From Desulfovibrio subterraneus (lineage in GTDB: Bacteria; Desulfobacterota; Desulfovibrionia; Desulfovibrionales; Desulfovibrionaceae): a stretch of 64,000 nucleotides of DNA. The first letter of the stretch is position 1, and every line of letters starts with the position of its first letter. A model generated the notes under the pieces. The model saw only the letters and a list, made by a program, of their open reading frames with translations, was not told the origin of the DNA and ran no database searches. A program made the translations under genes and the position numbers. Below are positions 53,400 to 62,300 of this stretch, piece after piece. Where the stretch lies: the NCBI RefSeq assembly GCF_013340285.1, contig NZ_BLVO01000004.1, positions 1-64,000 of the forward strand. The letters are read 5' to 3'.

Positions 53400-54827
53400 A
53401 TGAGCAGCCGATACCGAAAGTTGTGCATTTATCACACGCTGGACGGTCTGCGCGAGGGGCTGTCGCACTTTTCCGGCCCCAGCAGGGCCGCTCTGCTGCT
53501 CTCCCTGCACCCTGACGACCCCATCCATGTTCTGGACCCCCAATATCTGATGGACGGCCACCAGCCGAAACTCCGTGAACTGTTCATGGATAAGCAGGAC
53601 TGGAAGACGCCGCCGCCCGCGCACAAAACCTTGCGCCCCTATGAACTCTATCCCTTTCCCGACCCCCAGCTGACTGGTCTGCTGGCCTTCGGGGGCAGCA
53701 ACAGTGACGTACCCTTTCTCATGTGGTTCACGGAAGAACACCCGGACCTCTGTTCTACAGGCCCCACGCGCTGCTGGCTCGAACATGCCGCGGCCCAGCT
53801 CGTGCTGGACCTTGCTGCCAGCAACGACATGCGTGACAGCGCCTCCGGATTCGTGCTGCAGAGCTATGCAACTCACGCCGTGCGCGATTACATTGTCGAC
53901 CGGCGCAACGATTCCGTAGGCATAGACACCCACCTCAGAGTGTACCCCACACTTGATGCCATTCTGGGCATTTCGCATACCCGTGAAGAAGGTGCATGGC
54001 CACGGGGGGCCCTGGCTTTTGTAGAACCCGTATTCCTTAAGCATCTGGACTTTCTTGCCAGCTTCCCACGCATGGAACAACCGTCGCTCGCCAATCTTCG
54101 CCATTGCCGCAAACTGCTGCAGGCTGTGGAAGACTCTCATCGGGTGCTTGTTTCCGACGGCAAGACCATTGTTGGCATAACACAGGACCACCTGCCCCCC
54201 GGCAGCATCCTAGCTGAATTTCAGGGCCGGCACGGCTTTCTCTTTCTTGATGACGAGATCATCTGCTCCTTTGCGGACGGAGCCTTCCAGTCCACAAACC
54301 GCCGCGCCAATCTTGTGCAGCTGGAAGAGGCCCTGCTGGAATCGCGGCTCAGCTACGACACCCAGCATTCTCTGTTCCGCATCGTCACAGACATCGTTGC
54401 CTGTGCGCAGGAACGCAAGCACGGCTGCACACTGGTTCTTGACCTGCGGCCCATTTCGCGCAACCTCGCCGGACAAACGCTGCACTCACCGCTGGACCTG
54501 ACAAGCAAGGACGGCATCGAACTCGCCTGCTCCCTTGCCAAAGTGGACGGCGCGCTGCACATAGGCCATGACTCCAATCTCTACGGTTTTGCCTGCCTGC
54601 TGGACGGCAAGGCCGTGCCGGGCGAAAACCGCGCCCGCGGAGCCAGATACAATTCCGCCGTGCGCTTTACAGCCGCAAACGACGATATTATTGTTATCGT
54701 CGTATCGTCAGACAGGCCGGTTTCCATCATCCAGCGCGGTATAGAGCTTACGGCCCGCTGTTCGTGGACCCCGCTTCCGGGCCGCGCGCCGGAACCTCCC
54801 ACGCTGGAAGAATGGCTCAAACTGTAG
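53400..54827 (+). CDS. Protein with C-terminal DisA_N (diadenylate cyclase)-like domain
   Basis: A 475-aa soluble protein. The N-terminal 330 residues match nothing I recognise. The last part (about 335-450) has the diadenylate cyclase layout: DGIELACSLAKVDGALHIG with the DGA motif (about 383-385), LLDGKAVPGENRARGARYNS where DisA has GTRHR, and IIVIVVSSDRPVSIIQRG. RHR is replaced by RYN, so the domain may bind a nucleotide without cyclising it, or may be a related sensor domain. A GGGGGAAG ribosome site precedes ATG 53400. Confidence 0.65.
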   Translation: MSSRYRKLCIYHTLDGLREGLSHFSGPSRAALLLSLHPDDPIHVLDPQYLMDGHQPKLRELFMDKQDWKTPPPAHKTLRPYELYPFPDPQLTGLLAFGGSNSDVPFLMWFTEEHPDLCSTGPTRCWLEHAAAQLVLDLAASNDMRDSASGFVLQSYATHAVRDYIVDRRNDSVGIDTHLRVYPTLDAILGISHTREEGAWPRGALAFVEPVFLKHLDFLASFPRMEQPSLANLRHCRKLLQAVEDSHRVLVSDGKTIVGITQDHLPPGSILAEFQGRHGFLFLDDEIICSFADGAFQSTNRRANLVQLEEALLESRLSYDTQHSLFRIVTDIVACAQERKHGCTLVLDLRPISRNLAGQTLHSPLDLTSKDGIELACSLAKVDGALHIGHDSNLYGFACLLDGKAVPGENRARGARYNSAVRFTAANDDIIVIVVSSDRPVSIIQRGIELTARCSWTPLPGRAPEPPTLEEWLKL

Positions 54828-54959
54828 GTCCGGCGTCAGGCTTTTGTCTGGCCTGCGTTTGGCCGATGTCTGGCGCACGACAGGACATTCCGGGCCCCTG
54901 CACAAGGGAGAACGCCCATTCCAAACCCGTACGTTCCGTACGGCTGCACAGAGTCGATT

Positions 54960-55424
54960 ATGCCGAAATACTGGCTCATGAAAACAGAACCGGGCTGCTT
55001 TTCCATAGATGATCTGAAGGCCCTGCCCGACAGCACAAGCCCGTGGGACGGAGTGCGCAACTATCAGGCCCGCAACTTCATGCGCGATGAAATGCGCATG
55101 GGGGACAAGGTGCTTTTCTACCACAGCGTGACGGATCCTTCCGTTGCGGGCGTGGCAGAAGTCGTCAGGGAAAGTTATCCCGACCACACCTCATGGGACC
55201 CCGAAGACAGCCATTTCGATCCCAAATCCACACCGGAATCTCCCCGCTGGTTCATGGTAGATGTGCGCTTCGTAACCAAATTTGACCACCCCGTTCCCCT
55301 GCGCGTTCTGAAAGCCACCCCGGGTCTCGAAAACATGGAGCTGCTGAGAAAAGGCTCGCGCCTTTCGGTCATGCCCGTGACAGAAGAGGAATTCTCCATT
55401 GTATGCTCCCTTGCGGAAGCATAA
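54960..55424 (+). CDS. EVE domain protein
   Basis: A 154-aa protein of the PUA-like EVE family: [35 protein letters not shown] and [20 protein letters not shown] domains bind modified bases, and this stand-alone form is widespread in proteobacteria. An inverted repeat CCGTACG-TTC-CGTACGG (54927-54943) lies just upstream; it could be a leader hairpin. No clear ribosome site is seen. Confidence 0.93.
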   Translation: MPKYWLMKTEPGCFSIDDLKALPDSTSPWDGVRNYQARNFMRDEMRMGDKVLFYHSVTDPSVAGVAEVVRESYPDHTSWDPEDSHFDPKSTPESPRWFMVDVRFVTKFDHPVPLRVLKATPGLENMELLRKGSRLSVMPVTEEEFSIVCSLAEA

Positions 55425-55486
55425 CCCGCGGCATACAACAGGCTGAAACCGCCGGAAACGGCAGAAAACGACAAAGGGAATACCCC

Positions 55487-55708
55487 ATGAAGACATTGGA
55501 AGAACGCATAGCCCAGCTGGAAGAGACGATCTATTTTCAGGACCAGACCATACGTCAGCTCAATGAGGCCATAACCGCCCAGCAGTTCCAGATGGACGAG
55601 ATGGAAAAAATGTTTATTGCCATGAGGGCCAAGCTGCGCACACTGGCACCGCTTCTTGATGAAGGCGGCACGGATGATGGTCCGCCCCCGCACTACGGCT
55701 CCGTATAG
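55487..55708 (+). CDS. slyX: SlyX family protein
   Basis: A 73-aa coiled-coil protein. [20 protein letters not shown] starts the coil and PPPHYGSV is the typical end. Function unknown in all bacteria that carry it. AAAGGGA precedes ATG 55487. It is 62 nt after the EVE gene on the same strand. Confidence 0.9.
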   Translation: MKTLEERIAQLEETIYFQDQTIRQLNEAITAQQFQMDEMEKMFIAMRAKLRTLAPLLDEGGTDDGPPPHYGSV

Positions 55709-55844
55709 CCATCTGCGCAGCCGCAGGACGTTCAGCCGGTCATGCGGAAGGACATTCTCCCGGACCACAGGCTTCTTTTCTTGCTCCGCCACACACCTCT
55801 CCGCCCGTGAATATCCCGCGGGTGCACAGCCACGGAATTTCGAA

Positions 55845-56279
55845 ATGTCAGAGTACCTCGCTGCCGTTCTGCATGAACCTCAGACCGTTAATCCCATACT
55901 GAACCATCTCGGCATACGTGTTGAACATGCGCAAAACGGTGCCGCCACGCTGAGGCTTGATGCCGGAAAATGCACGGCGCAAGGCGCAGGCGCAGTTTCG
56001 GGCGGTGTCATCTCTACCCTTCTGGACGAAGCCATGGCCCACGCCGTGCTCTCCGGCCAGAAAGAACTGCGCCCCATAGCCACCGTGGACCTGCACGTAC
56101 AGTTTCTTTCCGGCGTGCGTCCCGATTGCGTGCTTATATGCGACGCAGAAGTGGTGAAAAATGGAGGGAGGATAGCCTTTGTCCGTGCGCAGGCAAGCAC
56201 ACCGGACGGTCGGCTCGTGGCCACGGCGAACGCATCGTTCATCGTGAAACAAGGCCGGGAGAAGAACTCGGAGGGATAA
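55845..56279 (+). CDS. PaaI-type hotdog thioesterase
   Basis: A 144-aa acyl-CoA thioesterase-like protein. HLGIRVEHAQNGAATLRLDA and GAGAVSGGVISTLLDEAMAH, which holds the catalytic Asp/Glu, then IATVDLHVQFLSGVRPDC. The ribosome site is weak (CGGAAT); the frame runs upstream over slyX but that part is not conserved-looking. The substrate is unknown. Confidence 0.85.
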   Translation: MSEYLAAVLHEPQTVNPILNHLGIRVEHAQNGAATLRLDAGKCTAQGAGAVSGGVISTLLDEAMAHAVLSGQKELRPIATVDLHVQFLSGVRPDCVLICDAEVVKNGGRIAFVRAQASTPDGRLVATANASFIVKQGREKNSEG

Positions 56280-56341
56280 GACAGCGCATTGCGGCGCAGA
56301 CGTGGCTCAGGAAACGCACACCGGCAATCAGATGAGATGAA

Positions 56342-56785
56342 TCAGACGAAGGCTTCGGGTTCGCAACAGGGACCTGTCTCAACGCCCAAGCCTCTGGACA
56401 TCCAGTCCTCCAGCCCACCGGCATAATTGTAGACATCGGGAAAACCGCTGATCACTGCCGCACGGGCGGCAGAATCGCTACGCATGCAACGCGGGCCGCC
56501 CGAATAGAACACCACGCCGGAACACACGTCACTGCACAACAGCTTTCTGAGCCACCAACGTTTGAACAGCCTCGCCTGAATCGTCATGGGAAGCGGATAA
56601 CAGATAGCCCCCGGAATATGCCCCGCTTCATAGTCCGCCGCGTCCCGTACATCCACGAGAAACACACTCCCCCCTTGCAGCCTTTCCTGCAGAAAAGCGG
56701 CATCCATGAGTTTGTATCCGCCCTCAAGGGCCTGCCTCCGCTTAGAGGGGGGAAAAGGGGAAGTATCGTGTACCTGTTTTGTCAT
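56342..56785 (-). CDS. Rhodanese-like domain protein with altered active-site loop
   Basis: A 147-aa single-domain rhodanese. VFLVDVRDAADYEAGHIPGA is the N-terminal signature and YNYAGGLEDWMSRGL the C-terminal one. The active-site loop reads FYSGGPRCMRSDSAA. Where the usual YC-x-G start has Cys, there is Ser; a Cys remains four residues on. It may bind sulfur weakly or act as a non-catalytic binder. ATG 56785 is chosen; an ATG at 56806 is possible. Confidence 0.75.
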   Translation of the reverse strand: MTKQVHDTSPFPPSKRRQALEGGYKLMDAAFLQERLQGGSVFLVDVRDAADYEAGHIPGAICYPLPMTIQARLFKRWWLRKLLCSDVCSGVVFYSGGPRCMRSDSAARAAVISGFPDVYNYAGGLEDWMSRGLGVETGPCCEPEAFV

Positions 56786-56909
56786 GACCCCAGAATACCA
56801 GAACATTCATTGCAGGCAAGAGGTTCAGCCGCATGCCATGCAAATTATATGATGTCCGGCCAGCTGCCGCGAACCGCGCATCACCTTTCGCCATAGCCTG
56901 TTATTCCTT

Positions 56910-56938
56910 GTCTCACCCGATTCATCCGGCTATGCTGG
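56910..56938 (+). promoter_or_regulatory. Candidate promoter for the hemolysin III gene
   Basis: TTGTCT (56910-56915), a 17-nt spacer and TATGCT (56933-56938), 40 nt before the start. Confidence 0.5.
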
Positions 56939-56978
56939 ATTTGAAGCGACCAATCACGTTCAACCGACAGGAGGGACC

Positions 56979-57653
56979 ATGTCCATCGCTATATCCCGGT
57001 ATCTGAGGGAGCCCGTCAACGGGCTGACCCATTGCATAGGTGCGCTCCTCGCCGTGGTTGGCACAGTTATGCTCATTGTACGGGTGGCCTCCCCTGCTAT
57101 GCCGTGGCACATTGTCACCTTTGCCGTTTTCGGAACCGGCATGGTGCTGCTCTACACGGCCAGCACCCTCTATCACTGGTTGCCCCTGTCGGAAAAAGGC
57201 ATCCGTCTGCTGCGGCGTATCGACCATTCCATGATTTTCGTCTACATTGCCGCAACGTACACCCCCATATGCCTCATTCCCCTGCGTGGTCCGTGGGGGT
57301 GGAGCCTTTTCGGCTGCGCCTGGGGCATTGCCACAGCGGGTATCCTTATCAAGATTTTCTGGATGGGAGCCCCACGCTGGTTCTCCACGGGGCTTTATCT
57401 CGGCATGGGCTGGATGGCCATCGCAGGCATCTATCCGCTGGTACAATCACTGGAAACCGGCGCCCTGCTCTGGCTGGGCGGAGGCGGCCTGCTCTATAGC
57501 ATAGGCGCAGTCATATATGCCTGCAAACGCCCCAACCCCCATCCCCGTCATTTCGGTTTTCATGAACTCTTTCACGTCTTCGTCATGGGGGGCAGCTTCT
57601 GCCATTTCATGGTCATGTACAGTTATGTCAGCCGTTACGCCCCCGCGGCCTGA
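56979..57653 (+). CDS. Hemolysin III/PAQR family membrane protein
   Basis: A 224-aa inner-membrane protein with seven hydrophobic segments. The predicted metal site is formed by YTASTLYHWLP, LRRIDHSMIFVYIAATYTP and FHELFHVFVMGGSFCHF. Despite the name, the bacterial members are not proven haemolysins and relate to adiponectin receptors. CAGGAGGGACC is a strong ribosome site. The next gene starts 35 nt later. Confidence 0.93.
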   Translation: MSIAISRYLREPVNGLTHCIGALLAVVGTVMLIVRVASPAMPWHIVTFAVFGTGMVLLYTASTLYHWLPLSEKGIRLLRRIDHSMIFVYIAATYTPICLIPLRGPWGWSLFGCAWGIATAGILIKIFWMGAPRWFSTGLYLGMGWMAIAGIYPLVQSLETGALLWLGGGGLLYSIGAVIYACKRPNPHPRHFGFHELFHVFVMGGSFCHFMVMYSYVSRYAPAA

Positions 57654-57688
57654 TATGAAAACAATGCACGGTTTACCGTGGAGCTTGT

Positions 57689-59707
57689 ATGGGAATCGCA
57701 GCTGATATTGTCATCATCATAGTCGCCGGACTGTTCGGCGGACTCATTGCCCAGTTTTTCAGACAGCCACTCATTCTGGGATACATTCTGGCAGGTATTC
57801 TGGTCGGCCCGTACACGGGTGGCATCACGGTATCCGACATCCATGATATCGAGCTGCTGGCCGAAATAGGTGTCGCTCTGCTGCTTTTCGCCCTGGGGCT
57901 GGAATTTTCGCTTAAAGACCTCAAGCCGGTGCGGCTGATCGCGCTTATAGGCACGCCCATCCAGATTGTGCTGTGCATGGCCGTGGGATATGTGACAGGC
58001 CGCGTAGCCGGATGGGACCCCATTCCCGCCCTGTGGTTCGGTGCCTTCATTTCCCTGTCGAGCACCATGGTCATTCTGAAAACGCTTGAAGGACAGGGCT
58101 GGCTCGGCACACTCTCAAGCCGCATCATGATCGGCATGCTCATCGTGCAGGACCTTGCCGTAGTCCCCATGCTTATCATCATGCCCAAACTGGGCATGGC
58201 AGATGCGGGATATCTTGATCTGGCATGGGCCGCCGTCAAGGCAGGCCTCTTCCTTGCAGGGATGATGATGCTCGGCACGCGCATCATGCCCCGCATCCTG
58301 CGCCGCGTGGCAGAATGGAACTCGCGCGAGATGTTCATGCTCGCATGCAGCGCCATAGGCCTCGGCATCGGCTACGGCACGTATCTGCTGGGTCTTTCCT
58401 TCGCCTTCGGCGCCTTTGTCGCAGGCATGGTGCTCAGCGAATCGGACTACGGCCATCAGGCACTGAGCGACATCATTCCCCTACGCGACCTTTTCGGCCT
58501 GCTCTTCTTCGCCTCTATGGGCATGCTGGTCGACCCGCACTTCATCTGGGCCAATATAGGCACCATAACCGGCATTGCCATTGCAGCCTTTGCAGTGAAG
58601 GGCGTGCTCTTCTCCGTTCTCGGGCGAGTCTTCGGCTACGGCAACGTCGTGCCCATGGCGCTTGGCCTGAGCATGTTTCAAGCCGGAGAACTCTCGTTCC
58701 TGCTGGCCCGCGTGGGCGTGGAAAGCGGCAGCCTGCCGCACCAGCAATACACCATGTTCCTTGCCGTCGGCATACTGGGCATGGTGGCCACTCCGCCCAT
58801 GTCATCCCTTACCGCACCGCTGTATGCACTGCGCAGGCGCTACATGCCCGCACCGATCATGGAAAGCGTCAACCTGCCGCAAGACGGCCTGTGCGGTCAC
58901 GTGGTCATAGCTGGCGGCGGACGCGTGGGACGCTATGTTGCAAGCATCCTTTCCCGCCTTGCGCAGCCCTTTGTTGTAATCGAATCCAACTCACGCCGGT
59001 TTGAGCAGTGCCGCATAGCGGGATATCCGGTCATATACGGCGATGCAGGCCAGCATAACGTACTGGAGGCAGCGGGAACCGAAAAGGCTTGCCTGCTGCT
59101 GGTTACCATCCCCTATCTGGCAGATGCCAAGGCTGTGGTTGGCCACGCCCGCAGAATGAAACCTTCTCTTTCCGTAGTTGCCCGCGTGGCGGGCGCGGAA
59201 CAGATGGAGGCCCTTGCTGATCTCGGCGTGCGCCAGACCATTCAACCAGAATTCGAAGCCGGACTGGAGCTCACGCGACAGGCCCTGCTGCACCTCGGTC
59301 TGCCTGTGGGCGAAATTCAGCGTTTTTCCGATACGGTGCGACGTGAACGTTACGCAGCCATATTCGAGGCACATCCCGAATACCGCACACTCACCCAGAT
59401 AGGCGACGCAGCTTCGAGCATGCAGCTTTCATGGATCGCGCTGGAAGAAGGAAGCAAGCTCGCCGGCCGCAGCCTGGCCGGGTTACAGTTACGTACGACG
59501 GTCGGAGTTTCCGTTGTCGGTATACTGCGCAATGGCTCGCTCATGCCCAACCCGGAAGCGGAGTTCGTACTGCAGGCAGGCGACATTGCAGGCATAATGG
59601 GTACAACCGAAGCCATGGAAGCCTTCACCGCAAGGGCCAGAAACGAGGTTACCGCCGTGCATGAAGAAGAAGTTCACGCAGGGGGACTTGCCTCAATCCA
59701 TAGCTGA
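57689..59707 (+). CDS. Cation:proton antiporter, KefB/YbaL type
   Basis: A 672-aa CPA2 antiporter. Twelve or so membrane helices (about 1-390) with [12 protein letters not shown]-like ends, [18 protein letters not shown] and [13 protein letters not shown] Rossmann RCK_N domain follows (about 405-530; [18 protein letters not shown]), then an RCK_C domain (about 580-660). It probably exchanges K+ or Na+ for H+ under ligand or redox gating. GGAG lies 5 nt before ATG 57689. A terminator follows. Confidence 0.93.
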   Translation: MGIAADIVIIIVAGLFGGLIAQFFRQPLILGYILAGILVGPYTGGITVSDIHDIELLAEIGVALLLFALGLEFSLKDLKPVRLIALIGTPIQIVLCMAVGYVTGRVAGWDPIPALWFGAFISLSSTMVILKTLEGQGWLGTLSSRIMIGMLIVQDLAVVPMLIIMPKLGMADAGYLDLAWAAVKAGLFLAGMMMLGTRIMPRILRRVAEWNSREMFMLACSAIGLGIGYGTYLLGLSFAFGAFVAGMVLSESDYGHQALSDIIPLRDLFGLLFFASMGMLVDPHFIWANIGTITGIAIAAFAVKGVLFSVLGRVFGYGNVVPMALGLSMFQAGELSFLLARVGVESGSLPHQQYTMFLAVGILGMVATPPMSSLTAPLYALRRRYMPAPIMESVNLPQDGLCGHVVIAGGGRVGRYVASILSRLAQPFVVIESNSRRFEQCRIAGYPVIYGDAGQHNVLEAAGTEKACLLLVTIPYLADAKAVVGHARRMKPSLSVVARVAGAEQMEALADLGVRQTIQPEFEAGLELTRQALLHLGLPVGEIQRFSDTVRRERYAAIFEAHPEYRTLTQIGDAASSMQLSWIALEEGSKLAGRSLAGLQLRTTVGVSVVGILRNGSLMPNPEAEFVLQAGDIAGIMGTTEAMEAFTARARNEVTAVHEEEVHAGGLASIHS

Positions 59708-59739
59708 TCCTGCGGATAAAAATTACTTCACATAAGAAG

Positions 59740-59783
59740 TGCCACATTCCGTTGCAGCCCATGCCGGAATGTGGCATCTTTTC
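59740..59783 (+). terminator. Intrinsic terminator after the antiporter
   Basis: TGCCACATTCCG (59740-59751) pairs exactly with CGGAATGTGGCA (59765-59776), a 12-bp stem, followed by TCTTTTC. Confidence 0.88.
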
Positions 59784-59900
59784 ATAAAATGCCCTGACGC
59801 GCATTCCTTTGGAAAGGCGCTTCGCTGCCGACCGGCGCGTGTGGCATGCAACAACTTCGGCACCCCCTACTTTTTCCCCCTTATCCCTGTACGAGGCCTC

Positions 59901-60605
59901 ATGAAAAGAGACCATTCTCACCTCACGGAACTTAGCAAAGAAGTGCTGTTTGCCGTTTTGCCCATCGCTGCCATTGTCTGCGTGCTGCAAATTTCGCTGC
60001 TCCACATGCCGTGGGACATATTCGCACGCTTCATACTCGGCAGCCTGTTTGTGGGCGGCGGCCTGTTTCTCTTCCTGCTCGGTGTGCGGGCAGGCCTGCT
60101 CCCCATGGGAGAAACCATCGGCGGCGAGCTGCCAAAATCGGGCTCGGTTGCCTATCTGCTCATCATGTCCTTTCTGCTCGGCACGGTAGTGACTCTGGCT
60201 GAGCCTGACGTGCGCGTGCTGGCGCATCAGGTTGACTATGTTTCGGCGGGGCTTGTGTCCCGCAACCTGCTGGTCATCGTCGTGGCCATAAGTGTAGGCA
60301 TATGCCTGTGCGGCGCCATTCTGCGCATCCTGCTCGGGATACCCATCGTCCGGGTGCTCACGGCAGGCTATCTGGCAGTGCTCGTGCTGGCCTTTTTCAC
60401 GCCTGCCAGCTTTCTGCCCATTGCCTTTGATGCAGGGGGCGTAACTACCGGTCCCGTTACCGTTCCGTTCATTCTGGCGCTCGGCATCGGTACCGTGGGC
60501 GTTTTGCGTGGCAAGAACTCCTTCAGTGAAGGCTTCGGCCTTGTGGGGCTGGCCTCCATCGGACCTGTCATCGGCGTAATGCTCATAGGAATGCTTTACG
60601 GATGA
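59901..60605 (+). CDS. DUF1538 membrane protein, first half
   Basis: A 234-aa integral membrane protein with about seven hydrophobic segments. FDAGGVTTGPVTVPFILALG (about 175-195) and LLGTVVTLAEPDVRVLAHQV (about 92-110) are motifs shared with the next gene. ATG 59901 follows CGAGGCCTC; the longer frame to 59739 overlaps the antiporter terminator and is not used. It overlaps the next gene as ATGA. The two are probably the halves of one transporter. The substrate is not known. Confidence 0.85.
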   Translation: MKRDHSHLTELSKEVLFAVLPIAAIVCVLQISLLHMPWDIFARFILGSLFVGGGLFLFLLGVRAGLLPMGETIGGELPKSGSVAYLLIMSFLLGTVVTLAEPDVRVLAHQVDYVSAGLVSRNLLVIVVAISVGICLCGAILRILLGIPIVRVLTAGYLAVLVLAFFTPASFLPIAFDAGGVTTGPVTVPFILALGIGTVGVLRGKNSFSEGFGLVGLASIGPVIGVMLIGMLYG

Positions 60606-61330
60606 ACCTGATACTCGACTTTCTCGATATGCGGCATGTGGCCGCCGAACTGGCTATGGCATTTGCTCCGCTGGTCGTCTTTTTTCTGTATATGCAATAC
60701 CGCTCATTGCACCTGCCCACCGCCTATGTCATGCGCATGTTCAAAGGCGTTGCGCTTTCCTATGTCGGGCTTGTGCTCTTTCTGCAGGGCGTAACCCAGG
60801 GCTTTCTGCCTGCAGGTACAGAAATTGGACGCATCATCGGCGGTGCGGAATGGCGCTGGGCACTTGTGCCGCTCGGATTTCTGTTCGGCTTTGCCGCCAC
60901 GGCTGCCGAACCGGCTGTGCGTGTGCTCGCCACTGAAATGGAAAAGGCATCATCCGGTGCCGTGAAACAGCGCCCAGTGCTGATAACCCTGTCACTTGGC
61001 GTGGGGGTGTTCGTTGCCCTCGGCATGGCCAAGCTGCTGGCGGGTTTTCCGATATTGTGGGTTGTGGTGCCCGGCTATCTGCTGGTGCTGGCCATGGCCC
61101 GTTTTTCCAAACCGGACTATGTGGCTGCCGCGTTTGACGCAGGCGGTGTGGCTACCGGCCCCATGACGGTTACCTTCGTCATGGCGGTCGTACTGGGTGC
61201 GGCAGAGGCACTGGAAGGAAGAGACCCTGTTGCCGACGGATTCGGTCTTATCGCCATGGTGGCCCTTGCGCCCATTCTGTCGATAATGATCCTCGGCATG
61301 ATCTATTCGCGGAGAAGGAGCGATACCTGA
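60602..61330 (+). CDS. DUF1538 membrane protein, second half
   Basis: A 242-aa membrane protein, a paralogue of the preceding gene. It shares FGFAATAAEPAVRVLATEM (about 98-116) and FDAGGVATGPMTVTFVMAV (about 178-196), with seven hydrophobic segments. The start overlaps the previous stop and its own stop overlaps the P-II-like start (TGATG). The three genes are therefore translated as one set. The halves probably form a heterodimer. Confidence 0.85.
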   Translation: MNLILDFLDMRHVAAELAMAFAPLVVFFLYMQYRSLHLPTAYVMRMFKGVALSYVGLVLFLQGVTQGFLPAGTEIGRIIGGAEWRWALVPLGFLFGFAATAAEPAVRVLATEMEKASSGAVKQRPVLITLSLGVGVFVALGMAKLLAGFPILWVVVPGYLLVLAMARFSKPDYVAAAFDAGGVATGPMTVTFVMAVVLGAAEALEGRDPVADGFGLIAMVALAPILSIMILGMIYSRRRSDT

Positions 61331-61665
61331 TGAACATTCATGACGATTTCGACTGCATCGTCACTATTGTGAACAAAGGCCACAGCGGCCCCGTGGTTGA
61401 GGCATCCCGCAAGGCCGGTGCCGAAGGGGGGACCATTATTCTAGGCCGCGGCACGGGGCTGCGCGAGGTTAAGAGCATAATGGGCATTGCCATTGAACCG
61501 GAAAAAGAAATCGTGCTCACGCTGGTGAAGGGCGACATCAGCAGAAAGGTACTTGAATCCATTGTAGAGGCAGGCAATCTGGAACAGCCCGGAGCAGGGA
61601 TAGCATTCATCCTGCCAGTCAAGGGCGTTGCAGGCATCTGCCATTTGGATTGCGCAATACCTTAG
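61330..61665 (+). CDS. P-II-like signalling protein
   Basis: A 111-aa protein of the PII fold. FDCIVTIVNKGHSGPVVEAS is the first beta-alpha, GGTIILGRGTGLREVKSIM replaces the T-loop region, and EIVLTLVKGDISRKVLESIV and GAGIAFILPVKGVAGI end the fold. There is no uridylylation Tyr, and the T-loop is short, so it is not a GlnB/GlnK nitrogen regulator. It probably senses a ligand and controls the DUF1538 pair. Confidence 0.85.
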   Translation: MNIHDDFDCIVTIVNKGHSGPVVEASRKAGAEGGTIILGRGTGLREVKSIMGIAIEPEKEIVLTLVKGDISRKVLESIVEAGNLEQPGAGIAFILPVKGVAGICHLDCAIP

Positions 61666-61681
61666 AAATAACAGACGGATC

Positions 61682-61713
61682 GGCGTTCGCGCGAGGATTC
61701 CTTGCGCGACGCC
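61682..61713. terminator. Hairpin between the P-II-like gene and cheX
   Basis: TCGCGCGAGG (61687-61696) pairs with CCTTGCGCGA (61700-61709), and GGCG with CGCC outside a bulged T. The T run is weak. It lies between convergent genes and may serve both. Confidence 0.6.
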
Positions 61714-61717
61714 CGGT

Positions 61718-62200
61718 CTATTCTTCTGCCTTGTTCAGGGATATTTCCACAACCAGATTACCATCTGGCGTGGTGAACGGAATGGAGAGTATGGGCTGCT
61801 TGTTGATGTGTCCCAGTGTATGGTTCTTGCCGATAATGACCGAAGGTGTTGAAGCCTGAAACTTCATCCCCTCGTTGGCAAGATGCGCACGGGCCTGCCC
61901 CGCGATCATGTTGGTGAGCTCACCGACCGCGTCTGCAATTTCCTCGTTGATCTTGGTATAATCTTCCCCCAGCATGTTGGACACAATGCGCAGTATGCAC
62001 TTTTCGTCCAGTGTAAGGGAAATAACCCCCTCAGCATAGCCGGTAACACCGATAAGACCTGTAACATCGCCAACCGCAGTCCGGCGGGCGTTGATATACG
62101 GCTTGCCGGGACGGGCTTCCACCATGGCCATGGTGCCAAGCACATCGATGACGGCAGCAAGAAAGGGGTTTATGAAACTTACGTTATATTGCGCACTCAT
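61718..62200 (-). CDS. cheX: CheX family chemotaxis phosphatase
   Basis: A 160-aa protein of the CheC/CheX family that removes phosphate from CheY-P. FINPFLAAVIDVLGTMA opens it, and the active-site helix ADAVGELTNMIAGQARAHL holds the conserved Glu and Asn. ATG 62200 is chosen over a longer frame. It is the last gene of a minus-strand run with an HDOD gene and cheR. Confidence 0.9.
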   Translation of the reverse strand: MSAQYNVSFINPFLAAVIDVLGTMAMVEARPGKPYINARRTAVGDVTGLIGVTGYAEGVISLTLDEKCILRIVSNMLGEDYTKINEEIADAVGELTNMIAGQARAHLANEGMKFQASTPSVIIGKNHTLGHINKQPILSIPFTTPDGNLVVEISLNKAEE

Positions 62201-62265
62201 GAGAGTTGTTCTTCCAGTGAGCGAACGAGTTGTCAAGTGGAAGCGAGGGGAAGATGAGGTTCAAA

Positions 62266-62291
62266 AGGCCGGAATAACGTTATTCCGGCCT
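62266..62291. terminator. 26-bp perfect palindrome between the HDOD gene and cheX
   Basis: AGGCCGGAATAACGTTATTC then CGGCCT reads the same on both strands. The preceding A bases give a short U run for the minus-strand HDOD transcript, so an intrinsic terminator is likely. Confidence 0.7.
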
Positions 62292-62300
62292 CCTTGCACA

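Noticed and set aside
53261-53515. 84-aa frame spanning the DisA_N-like start
   Set aside because: It lies in another frame of the real gene, has no ribosome site, and ends inside it without a recognisable motif.
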